The position numbers and the translations under genes were made by a program. This document shows positions 45,401 through 57,400 of a DNA stretch of 64,000 nucleotides, piece after piece. The first letter of the stretch is position 1. Each line of letters opens with the position of its first letter. This stretch comes from Euptelea pleiosperma (Eukaryota; Streptophyta; Magnoliopsida; Ranunculales; Eupteleaceae), in the NCBI GenBank assembly GCA_035048495.1, contig CM068547.1:27411913-27475912 (forward strand), written 5' to 3'. The notes beneath the pieces were generated by a model, which saw only the letters and a list, made by a program, of their open reading frames with translations, was not told where the DNA came from and ran no database searches.

Positions 45401-48400
45401 AGCGTATGGCATTCTACTTGAAAAATGCCCAACAAATGTATTTCATGATGAAAATAGATGTGTTATAGATTAGAAAATCAAGTAGTGAAATAGAGCAAAT
45501 AAATCAGTTTTTACTAGTAATGTAACCAAGACACCTCAAAACCAAGTGTTCTTGCCACACCAACACTTTGAAATGCCAAATCACTTCTTCACATAGTATG
45601 GCATTCCCTGGCATGTGATGATGACATGCCCAAGTGAGTGCATCAAGACATGTTGGCACTTGCCACTCGTAGACAAGTTGTCACAAAAAATGCATTGATG
45701 GTGGTATTGACACTTTGAATTTCATTTTCCATAGGTTTATGACAATTACAAAGTGCAGGTCATTGATCTTATTTTACCACCATACATGCTGAAACATGAA
45801 ATCTAAGTAAACAAATGGTTTAACTTAAAAGGTTTACATTGAAAAAGAACTTTATAAGTTGCTCTAAGACGTGTTTTACCATGGTTTAAAGTTTCAGTCG
45901 AAATCGAAACATTTCGCCCGCTTCATTTCGGTTTCACTATAGGACGAAACTACATACTTTTCGGTTGGTTTCGTTCGACACTGAACGATACTTCATCTTA
46001 TGTGTAAATTTGCGCTAACATTTCGTTTTAGTTTCATGAAGTTTCATCCGAAATCGAATGATACTTCAGATACGTTTCGGTATCGCCCATGAACGATACC
46101 GTGTACTTTGAGCCATGTGTTTTACACGAGATTTTATTTGAAAGGGCCTCTACCTTGTTTTCCCTCTTTGCACCCATATTTCTTGTGTGCGTGAGTGTCA
46201 ACCAGGCCTATTTATTCATCTTTTTATTCTTGATTTTTTGTTATTTAATTGACAAACACACATGACACGACAATAGTGGGACTGTTGAGTTCTCTTTATA
46301 TTGTTGAATCTTGATGGACATGTCTTTCTATATATTCCTCAATCCTTTTTATGTTAAATTTTTTGTAATATTTTTCTTTGTTTAATCATCAACATCTCTC
46401 TCTCTCTCTCTCTCCATTTTCCTTCGTCATTGAAGAGATTAGATTATCGTTACATTCATAACTTTGTACTAGTTGAAGACCCCATAAAAGGGAGAGAGGG
46501 AGGCAAAAAATGACATGGAGTGAGGTAGTAAGAAAAGATTTTAAGACATACGCCTTGAGAGAAGAGAGTTCTTAATAGAGTCAAATGGTGAAATAAGTTT
46601 CATTTTGGCGACCCCTGATAGTTGGGATAAGGTCTAGATGATCCTGATGATGTTTTCACTTTACGAATCTTTTATGTATTATTATGTGGCTGTCTCCTTT
46701 TTACTTTTATTTTTGGAGGTTGTTGTGTTGAATCCTTGTCGCTCAGTTTCGAGAAGAGTAATTGAGCGACAAGGGTACTTCACCTGATTATAAGAATCTA
46801 TGCAACTTAAGAAATTATGAGCCACTTGACTAATTTAGGATAACGATGACTCATCCTAATTTAGGATAATTTAGGAATAGCCAATTGTGGAATTGCTTTG
46901 CAGAAAATCAGATTTTTTCCAAGTAATAAAATTTGTTGAAATATACATTTTGCTTATGTGCTTTAACTTGATTTCTTAATTGATAGACTGTTGATATATA
47001 TTTGCTTACTAATATGAATATAATTCAGGGTGTTGAGTTCTTGCTCGATGAAGATATGGTTGCGGATGATGACGATAGGGAGGCAATGCAAGACATAATC
47101 AACAATACCAAGTTAAGTGAAGGCTATTTGAATCTTGCTCGTGATATTGAGGTCATGGAAGCAAAATCTCCTGAAGATATCTATAAGGTATTACGAATGG
47201 ATCTAGTATGTGGGTTAACTTGTGACATAATGTTAAGCAATGTTGTTAAAATTGAATCGGATCGTAAAATTGTAGAGAGTAGGATTCAAATCGTGTTGGG
47301 GTTCAAATCATTGGATCGTAAGATTCATCTTTATGAGTTAAAAAAATGAAATAATCCAAAAAATTAAAAATGAACATATAATATGCCTAACTACACAACC
47401 CATCGTATAATGATAGGGTTTTGTACACAGACTTACAAATAATGACAAAATATTTTACCTAGCAATCCTAAGATGTAATATAACACATGTAAGGTTATAA
47501 AAAGGCTAGGTAGGCTATGAGGTGGTTTGCCTCCAAAAGGCGAGGCATAGCCTCAAGGCGGTGTTGAGGCATACGCCTCATTTAAAAAAATGCTTGAAAA
47601 ATTCTAGAAAAATTTAATCAATTCCAATAATCCTAGAAACTACATACCATGTGGAAAAAATAACTAAAGTGTAAAAGTAATTGAGGCTATAACTTTTACC
47701 TTAGGAGTGATATTGTCGGGCTGAATGCTTGAAAGCCTGACGCTGATATCAAATTTTAAAAAACATAATTCACATAACTGAATTAGCAAATCTATGTAGT
47801 TAATATACATCTTACTTATAAAAAAATCTGTGTAGTTAATAAGCATAGAAACTATGAAAATTACCAAATAGTTAATATACATCTTACTTATAAAAAGTCC
47901 ACTAACAGTAACTATGAAAATAGTACATCAAGTTTGTAATGTAGTAAAAGCTAAAAAGTAACAAGTTAATAGACAAACACCAAGTGACAAAATTAAAATT
48001 TGATGAGATTTGAGCTCTCTATGAGAATTTCTCTCTAGTGGGGAAAACTATAGCCTTACATGTGCCTCGAGGCTATAGCCTCATTGGATTGAGGCTTAAG
48101 CCTGAAAAATGACCACTAAGGCTATAGCCTCAAAACACTTTTTAAAATCTTGAACATATGCTTCTAAACCCATAGTTATACCAACAAACATTATTTTTAT
48201 GAAAAGAAAAATCAAACCGTGCAGTGTTGATTTATCATCAAATCAAACAAGTTCTGTCCCTCATCAGTAGTCTCAATTCCAATTCTCGATCTTTCACATT
48301 GTGTGAATGGACATGCAATTCTTGTCATCCGTGTTAGGTGGCGTTTCAAACATATAACTAGACTATGAAATGGTTTCTACAATAACTTATTGTAGAATAT

Positions 48401-51400
48401 TAAGTTTATGCTTCGTACTTGAATGTATAATCAACTTAATAGCTTGAAAATGAGTGAAGATAATAAAACTGTACACTACTTGCATAATAAAACTTGTTCA
48501 TTTTCTTTTCCCTAACCCTAACCACTTATGAGTTCTTTGTTAAGATTTGTATTAATTTTTGTTTTTTTTTTAAATCTTTAAGGGCCTTTTCAAGTTGAAT
48601 TTTAAAGAGGAACGAAGTCAAAAAACTAAATGACCAATGGTTGATGGTGAAATTAAGTTAAAATGTTCTTATATCTGTCTGGAAAGGAATAGCAAGAAGC
48701 ATGTTATAAAAGTTTTTACTTCATAAAATCATCAACTATTATTTTCGTAGTATTTAACACTTTAACGTTTGGGGAAAAACTTAAAGTAGAAAATAGGGCC
48801 ATGTTTTTATTCAAACCATAAGATTTGAAAGAATCGTAGGATTCAAATTGTGAAATGTACTCGAACCATAAGATTCACAAATGAATCGTAGGATTCTTAT
48901 CAAAAGGGATTTAAACACAAGATTTAAATTGTTTGAGTTGAGATTTGTTCAAATCGTAAATCGTAGAATTTTAATGACACGGATGTTAGATCTTTCTATT
49001 ATTTTCAATGTCAAATAGTTTTTGCATTGTTTGGAAATTACCTTGTGTTGATTTCTCGACAATAATAGTCCTGTAAGCTACTGTCTTCCATAATCAAGGT
49101 TCTAAACTTCGACTTTGATTAAAACTTTTGTCAGTTAAAATGTAGTTAATTTGTGGAAGTGCAATTTGGTTCACAGAATTACTATATAGTATATAATTCT
49201 CCAGCTTAACGTAGTTGGAGAGATTTTGCTAAAAGCATTGGAAAAAATGTTAAGATTTTTAAGTAAATGGTACAGCAACAGATAAAGTACCTGAAGCAAC
49301 GAATGATAGATCAGTAGCATCTGACATATGTTGACACCCATATTTAAAGTACTATGAATCTAGGAGGCAAAATTTATAGTTAATTGTTCAAAATAATTTT
49401 ATTTGAGTACATAAAAGCCAAGAATAGCTTATGACCTAAGGAGTTCATAGTCACATAGATCTATGTTACCTCGCTCAGGGCTTAATAAAATTGTTGTGCA
49501 AACGACCAACATATGATTAAGTTAGAGTTTTAGTGTTTTATGATTTTTATTTGTACCATCTGAATATTTTAATGATCATAAGTAGGTTATATTCTTCATT
49601 GTATTTTACTTTTCCCTTATGAATGGCAGCCTTCTGAATTATTTTTGTTGAGATGTTTAAATAAAAATAAAAAAAAGGTAAAAGAAACTTGCCTTTTCTG
49701 GCCATGTACTGGTGTGCTAAATTGGTCTGAACTTTGACACGTGGAGAGTGCTAGGTGGCGAAATGCGTGGACCCATTTGGGCCTGCCACTTCAGTTTCCA
49801 CATGTAAGAAATATGCCACATATATCAGTTTCCGCATGTAAGAAATATGCCACACACACATGTATACATAGATCTATGGGTGGGTGGGGGTACTTACGAT
49901 AATCCACCATCAACACTAAAAAAAATGTGAATGTTGTATCTATGAGAAAAGGGTTTTTCTGCTGGAGAGAACGCTGATAACATAATTCATGAAATTTAAG
50001 GGATTTAGAGTTTCATGGCCCTATCATTCATATTGGCATTTACAAATCTAGTTCATAGTTATAAGATCATAAGGTTTTGGTTGTTGTTTGTTGGTTGTGG
50101 ACCGTGTCGTAATTCCAGCATGGAAGCGAGCTTATATCTCTAGTCACAATGCAAACCCTCAAGTGGTGAGTAACACTGTAAGTTACACTCCTATGTGTCG
50201 GTGGCTGGGTGTGGGCAGATGGTGGCAACTCTAATTTTTTTGAATCCAGGGAGGCATGTCTAATAAGTTTGTATAACAAAAGATTCAAGTCAAAAAACCA
50301 ATAAAAAAATCCATGAGTATGCTATGGGCACTTTTGTAAAATTAGGTAGTGTAGAAATGTTTGTTATAGATGCATACTTGTTATTTTTATTCCTAAACTT
50401 TGATCCCATTTGTCTGTGGCTCTGTGGGGTGTCTTTCTCACCACTCAAAGGAGGACATGCCAGATGCTTCAAATATGGGAAAACGTAACCCATATTTTTG
50501 GAAGATGACAGAAGCAACTTTTCATCACCAGAAACACACTTCTTGTGTGAATGGAAACTCCCAGAGCGCATTGCACTGAAAATATTAGACAATTTTCCCA
50601 CTTTGGTTGGGGAAGCCTTATGGTCAGGAGTCCGTATGGGTGCAGCATTTGGAAAGGAATTCTTAAGATCACCAAGGACTTCGCCAAAGGGATTCGTTTC
50701 GAGGTAGGAGCTGGAGATAGAATTAGATTCTGGGAAGACACTTGGTGCGGAGATAACCCTTTACATGAAGACTTTCCGGAGTTGTACTCTATTTCGGAGA
50801 GGAAGACATGGTCAGTCCATGATTGTTTCCGGACAGAAGGAGAGGCGGATGGGTGGAACTTGGGGCTTAGAAGAAGTTTAAATGACTGGGAGGTTGAACC
50901 CCTGGCGAGACTGTTATTGAGACTTCAGGATATCCAGCTCCGGCCTTTGGGGGAGGACAGAAGAGTGTGGCTTTGGTCCAAAGACGGCTCATTTTCAGTC
51001 AGATCGTTTTACAAGGCTTTGCAAAGAACTGAAGATCAACCCTTCCCGAGGAACACGGTTTGGAGATCCAAGATACCTTTCAAAGTGGCTTTTTTCGCTT
51101 GGGAAGCGGCTTTAAACAAGATCCTTACTGTAGATCACCTAAGGACTAGAGGCTTTATCTTGGTTAACTACTGTTGGATGTGCAAAGTTAGCGGGGAGTC
51201 AGCAAATCATCTTCTCCTTCATTGTGAGATGGCTAAGGAGATTTGGAGCAGCTTTCTGTAGGACTTGGGGATGAGCTGGGTTATGCCGGCTACTCTTAAG
51301 GACCTCTTCTTCAACTGGAAATCCAAAGCTTTTTCTGTTAGAGGGAACACTTTATGGAGAATGCTTCCTCTTGCGATTATCTGGGGCATTTGGAAGGAGA

Positions 51401-54400
51401 GAAATCAGAGAATTTTCGAGGGCAAGCAAGCTGATCTTCATTCCTTAATTCTTAACATTAAAGGGCTAATGTTCTCCTGGTCCAAAGTGTTTACGGAGTG
51501 TAGAGGCTTTTTCTTCAAAGACTTTGTTTTCCGGTGGGATTCTATATGTACTCGGGATGGGAGATTGTAGGTCTTTTTTGTTTTTCTGGTACGGTCTTTG
51601 CTTGTATAGTCTTGGTTTAGGGTAGGTCTTCTCGACCTCTCTAGCTAAGGCTGTTTTTCCCTGGCTTAGGCCCTTAATAAAGCTTATACTTATCAAAAAA
51701 AAAAATGTCCTATGAGGTGATGGGTCTATGTTCATCATACCTGGACTTGTTTTGCTGGTAAAAAGGCGTGTAGAAACACTGTGAATTACACTTTGGCGTG
51801 GTGGTGTGGTGGCGGGGTGGGTGCGGTGGTGGCAGTTGCCGTGAGAGGGGGTTTGAAAATAAAGAATAATTAATAGAGGGTGTTTTGCTTTTAAAGTTAC
51901 TTTGTCAAAGCCAAAACGAAGGGAGCCAACTCTTTTTTTTTTTTTGAATCCGGGAGGCACGTCATATGATTGGTTAACTAGGGACTACGAAGTAAAGTCA
52001 AGAAAACCTATAAGAAAATGAGTGAGGTGTTTGGGTCACTCTATGTAAAATTAGCTAGTGTAGATGTCTCTGTGTTATAAACACCTAGGGATCTGTGGGG
52101 TGTCATTCTCACCCACTCAAAGTAGCATGCCAGATGGCCAATATATGATTAAATGTGCCCATATTTTTGAACATGGTTCAAAGTAATGGTATCGTCTATG
52201 GGTGATATCAAAACGTATCATAAGTATCGTTTGGTTTCGGACTAAACTTCGTGAAATCGAAATAAAATGTTAGTGCAAATTTACACATAAGATGAAGTAT
52301 CATTTGGTTTCAGATGAAATCAACCAAAACGTATGTAGTTTCGTCCTATAGCGAAACGGCTGAAACGTTTTGGTTTTGGCCGAAACTTTGAACCATGTTT
52401 TTGAAAGATGAGAAAATTAACTTTCTGTCACCAGAAACACATTTCTTTTGTTAATTGAAGCACCAAAAGTGTATTGTTTTTTTACAAGTGCCAAGAGTGT
52501 ATTGTACTTGCTATATTTTGATTATTCTGGACAAAATGTCTTTTTTTGAGTTGAAGGATCTATATTCAACCTGGTCTTGTTTTGCTGGTCAAAAAACTTG
52601 CTGAAACTTCTGTTATTCTGATTCATTGCATCATTTATTTCCTTTTTTGTTTTCTTAGGTGCACTTGATTGATGGCCGTGCAAGTGCTGGTGCAAGTGTT
52701 GATTCAGCCAGGCAGAATTTAGCAGCTACCTTTGTTAATGCATTTGTGAATGCAGGTTTTGGTCAGGTAAAATGTATGATTTTATGGGGATCCTCATTTT
52801 TGCACATGTAACAAGGACATCACTTTTAGGTTTTTTTTTTTTTTGCCTTGTACGACATGTCAACACAGACGTGTCGACACATTCCAACATCCATTCTGAC
52901 ACGTACAGCTCTGTCACCCTTTATTTGAATGATTTTGTTAAATAATGATTTATAAAAAGATCGTTGGTGTGTTCCATCCTCTATACAGTATTTTGTTGAG
53001 TTGTTAAACATGGCTATAATTGTTTGATAGTCTTCCCTTTTATAAATATACTTATATTTATTATGTTATTGGATAGCTCCATGGTGTATAGATTGTTTTC
53101 TTTTATTCTTCATAAATTTTTCCTTATTTTTTTATTAAGAAAACTTTTGATATCAATAAACCAAAATAATATATTATAATACATGTGTACGATTGTGTCT
53201 GTTCGAGCTTTTTAAAGGCGTTATGTCAGACACATTGTATCTGTATCGGAAACCTACGCACATGTCTGTGTCATTGTTACATAGCTTTTGCTAGTTACAT
53301 TGTAGATTTGTTGTGAAGTTTCTTTTATTTTTGCTGCAGGATAAGTTGATGACTGTCCCTTCAGAAACATCGAGTGGTGGTTCTACAGGAAGCTGGCTTT
53401 TTAAGAATAAGGAACACGGGAAGGCCAGTGCTGCAGCAAGTCTGGTGGGTTTTTTTTCCAATTAGTATTTGATTTGGTTTTCCCTGTAATATGACCCGTG
53501 CCTTTGTTGAGACATCCTTTCCTGATTGTAGGGTATGATTCTATTATGGGATGTTGACTCTGGACTTGCACAAATTGATAAGTACTTCCACAGCAATGAC
53601 AACCATGTCATTGCCGGTGCATTGTTAGGCGTTGGAATTGTCAACTGTAGTATACAGAATGATTGTGATCCCGTGAGTTTCATCCAATATTTTCTATAGA
53701 ATCAAACATCTAGGGCTGATTGTCAAATTGTTGAGATCTTATGGAGTTTCTTCCTTCAGGCGTTGGCACTTTTAGTTGATTATATAAATAAAGAAGATTC
53801 AACCGTCCGTATCGGAGCAATAATGGGCTTGGGCCTGGCATATGCAGGAGCCCAGAATGAGCAGGTGACGTACTTATAAATTTTTTGACCTTGTGGGAAA
53901 TTTTAATTTTGAAAACAATATAATTGGCACATGTCAATTAAATTATGATGCCTGGGTCTTCCCTGCTATACACGGTTCAAAGTGTTGCAGTCTGTCTGTC
54001 TCAGGCTCTCAGCCGAGAATGGTCTCGTTCCGGTAGCTTACCGAGATGATTCATATGGGTATGTATTGTCTTGTACCAAATCTTTAACATTGCTGCTGTA
54101 CACCTGGCGCTCATGCTCCTTGATTCATGCCTGTCCAGTTGGTGGGCCAATCCTTGTATTGCACCTGACACAGGAATCACTTAAAATGGATTTATCCTAA
54201 ACATCTGATGTAGTAATTTTTTTTCTATCCAGATTATTGGCCATTGACTATTTAGATGGTTAGGGATGTCATATTCACATTCTTTTATGACTGTTTGATC
54301 CAAGTGGTGTCTGATCGAAGCGGAGACCCTCATAATGAGCCCATGCTATTATGTTGCTTTTATTTGAATATGTACTTTTATTTTCTGCTGACTGATTTAT

Positions 54401-57400
54401 TGTGTTGCCAGATACGTAGGAAATTATCTCCAATTCTAGGGGATGCAAAAGCTCCACTCGATGTGATTGCATTTACTGCAATTTCATTGGGACTGATCTA
54501 TGTGGGTTCGTGCAATGAAGAGGTAGCCCAGTCCATCATTTTCTCTTTGATGGACCGGAGTGAATCAGAACTGGGTGAGCCCCTCACTCGGCTCATGCCA
54601 CTAGGCCTTGGCCTCCTATACCTTGGGAAGCAGGTAATGATTTCCTGATTGATGTCCTGTGTGGGTTCTTGGGGCTTGTATTACATTCATTCTTTCAGCA
54701 ATTCTTAATGATTTTCAGATAAGATGTTCTGTGTCCTTGAACTCAAATTTATCCTGTGTGTCTCTTTGCGAAAGCACTTTTAGAGTCTTTTTCTGTGTTA
54801 GACACATAGGTACACGGACACGCGTGTCGTCACACATCCTTACGGATGGCAATGTCACCCTTTAATTTAATAAATTTCTTGATTTCTAAAAGAGGTTTGG
54901 TGTGTTCCGTCCTCCATACAATACTTTGTTAAGTAGTTATACACAGCTATAGTTGTTTGATACTCTTCCCCCTAATAAATATACTTACATTTATTTTGTT
55001 ATTGGACAGCTCCATGGTATATAGAAATGTTTATTTTTAACTTTTCATATATTTCTTTCATTATTTTTATTAGGACTTTTGATTTATATATAACAAAAAT
55101 AATATTATATTTTTATAGCAAATGTGTATGAACGTCTCTGCATGTCGAGCTTCTTTAAGGCATCATGTCAGACACCTCGTATTCGTGTTAGACACCGACA
55201 CGTGTGTTATTGTGACATAGGTTTCCTATTTAAGTGTCGGATGTATGTTTCACAATGTAAAGACTTAAACTTTGCAGTTCTTGTATGTGTATCTATCTAA
55301 TTATTATATTGGGAACCTTGGTGTCTGACAGGAAAGTGTGGATGCCACTGCAGAAGTTTCCAAGACATTTAATGAAAAAATCAGAAAATATTGTGATATG
55401 ACCTTGTTATCTTGTGCCTATGCTGGAACTGGCAATGTACTCAAGGTATACCTTCTCTCTATTTCAGCCTTAGTAGCACTTGGAAGCTACTATTAGTCAC
55501 ATGAAATAGCTATCTGTCTTTTATCATACAGGTCCAGAATCTTCTGGGGCACTGTGCACAACATCTTGAGAAGGGTGAGACCCATCAGGGACCTGCTGTG
55601 CTTGGAATTGCTATGGTAGCCATGGCCGAGGAGCTGGGCGTTGAGATGGCAATTCGATCATTAGAGCATCTGCTACAGTATGGAGAGCAGAACATCCGTC
55701 GGGCAGTTCCTTTGGCTCTTGGCCTCCTCTGCGTATCCAACCCAAAGGTAATCAATTCTGTGGATGTGACATGTTTTCAGTATTCTCACAGCACTAAATC
55801 AACTGAAAAAGGGGATCCCAGCCAAGTCTCTCTAAATTGGTTAGATAAATGGGAGTGTTATACTGCTGAGGTCTTGATTATTTTTATTTTTACCTTTTGA
55901 AAATTTATTAAATAAATGAAGTTAAACTGGGGCATAGAAATGAGTGTTCTAGGTTTGTGACGTTTGATTTTCTTTCTACAAGTTTCTAGTTCACAAATTT
56001 GTTGACTTGCATGCCTAACCAGGTCAATGTTATGGATACACTAAGCAGACTGAGTCATGATACAGATTCGGAAGTAGCAATGGTATGTTTTTCAGTACTA
56101 AATCCATTTCGTAATAAATTTACTATCTAAATTATTGTGTCGGTTCTTCAGGCGGCCATCATATCATTGGGTCTGATAGGTGCTGGCACCAACAATGCTC
56201 GAATAGCAGGAATGCTTCGCAATCTTTCAAGCTATTATTACAAAGAAGCCAGTCTCCTCTTCTGTGTAAGCTTCTCATGTGCTACCATGCGCCTTTCATT
56301 CTTTGTTCATGGTCTTTGTAGATTTACTTGATTTGGTCACATATACAGGTTCGGATTGCTCAAGGTCTTGTACATTTGGGGAAGGGTTTACTCACTCTTG
56401 CTCCTTACCATTCTGATCGGTTCCTTTTGTCACCGTAAGTTTAATTCCTTTGCAAGGAAATGTAAGTTACTCATTGGGTTGACCCCAAAGGATGGTCTTC
56501 TTACGCATACAAGTAGACATGGCACACATACATGCTACGATGCCCGGATACAGATATGGACACGGACACGGATACGGGAAGCGGGGATACGACTCGACAT
56601 TTTCTAAAATCAAGGACACGGATACGGATACAAGTATCCTATTATGTAGTTCAAAATTTTTATTTTTTCAAAGTTTTTCAACTTTTTATGGAGGATACGT
56701 GGGGATACGTGTCGGTGGAGTGTCTGTATCCGTGTCAACACGACACTGGTACGAGGCACTAGTACAAGTATCCGGGTATCATAGCAGACATGGTGTGGAC
56801 CTGCAATTCGACCTTTCGCCAACAATAGAGATTTTGAAAATGAACCCATAGAATGAGCTCCCAATCTATTGCATCTTTTAGACTTCCTGGATAACCCTAA
56901 TTCAAGAGATACTGCGCAACGAGAGCAACAAGACTGTTACACAGATGGTTACAATCTATATACTTTTGGTGCAGTAGATCTCTTAGTTGGGTCTGGTGGG
57001 TCCTGCACTCCACGTGTCATGTGTACTGGAGTTGACTGGAGAGTTTTAATCCAATTTTTTAATTTAGTGCACTTCTTTTGAACCTGATTACCCTTTCTTT
57101 TCCTTCCCCAGGACGGCACTTGCTGGAATAATAACCTTGCTGCATGCCTGTCTGGACATGAAGTCCATCATCTTGGGAAAATACCATTATGTCCTCTATT
57201 TCCTTGTTTTGGCGATGCAGGTCCTTTTCTGAACTTGAGCTTTTTTTTCCCTCTTCGAACTAAAACTTAATATGTTGGGTTGCTTGGGTAGCCTACCTGT
57301 TTCTCCTCTGAAGTTTGTTTTCCGGATGTTACAGCCTAGAATGTTGATGACCGTGGATGAGAATCTGAAACCTCTCTCAGTACCTGTTAGAGTGGGCCAA

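Larger units (their letters stand above)
50080..52470. repeat. Old tandem segmental duplication inside RPN1 intron 12
   Basis: Copy A (about 50080-50595, continuing at 51707-51770) and copy B (about 51775-52600) share a long ordered series of words: 'acactgt-a-ttacact', 'tttttgaatcc-ggaggca', 'aaaatta-ctagtgtag', 'ggggtgtc-ttctcac', 'catgccagatg', 'catatttttg-a', 'caccagaaacaca-ttctt' and 'tcttgttttgctggt'. Copy A is split by a LINE and copy B by a CATGG-type MITE. Each copy therefore preserves the empty site of the other's insertion. Outer boundaries are approximate. Confidence 0.75.

Noticed and set aside
50551..51570. Long frames (236 and 101 residues) as host genes inside an RPN1 intron
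   Set aside because: They read as the zinc-binding C-terminus of a plant LINE and end in an A-tail.
56356..56864. Frames with repeated Asp-Thr-Asp words in RPN1 intron 22
   Set aside because: They are translations of GGACACGGATAC repeats in a MITE.
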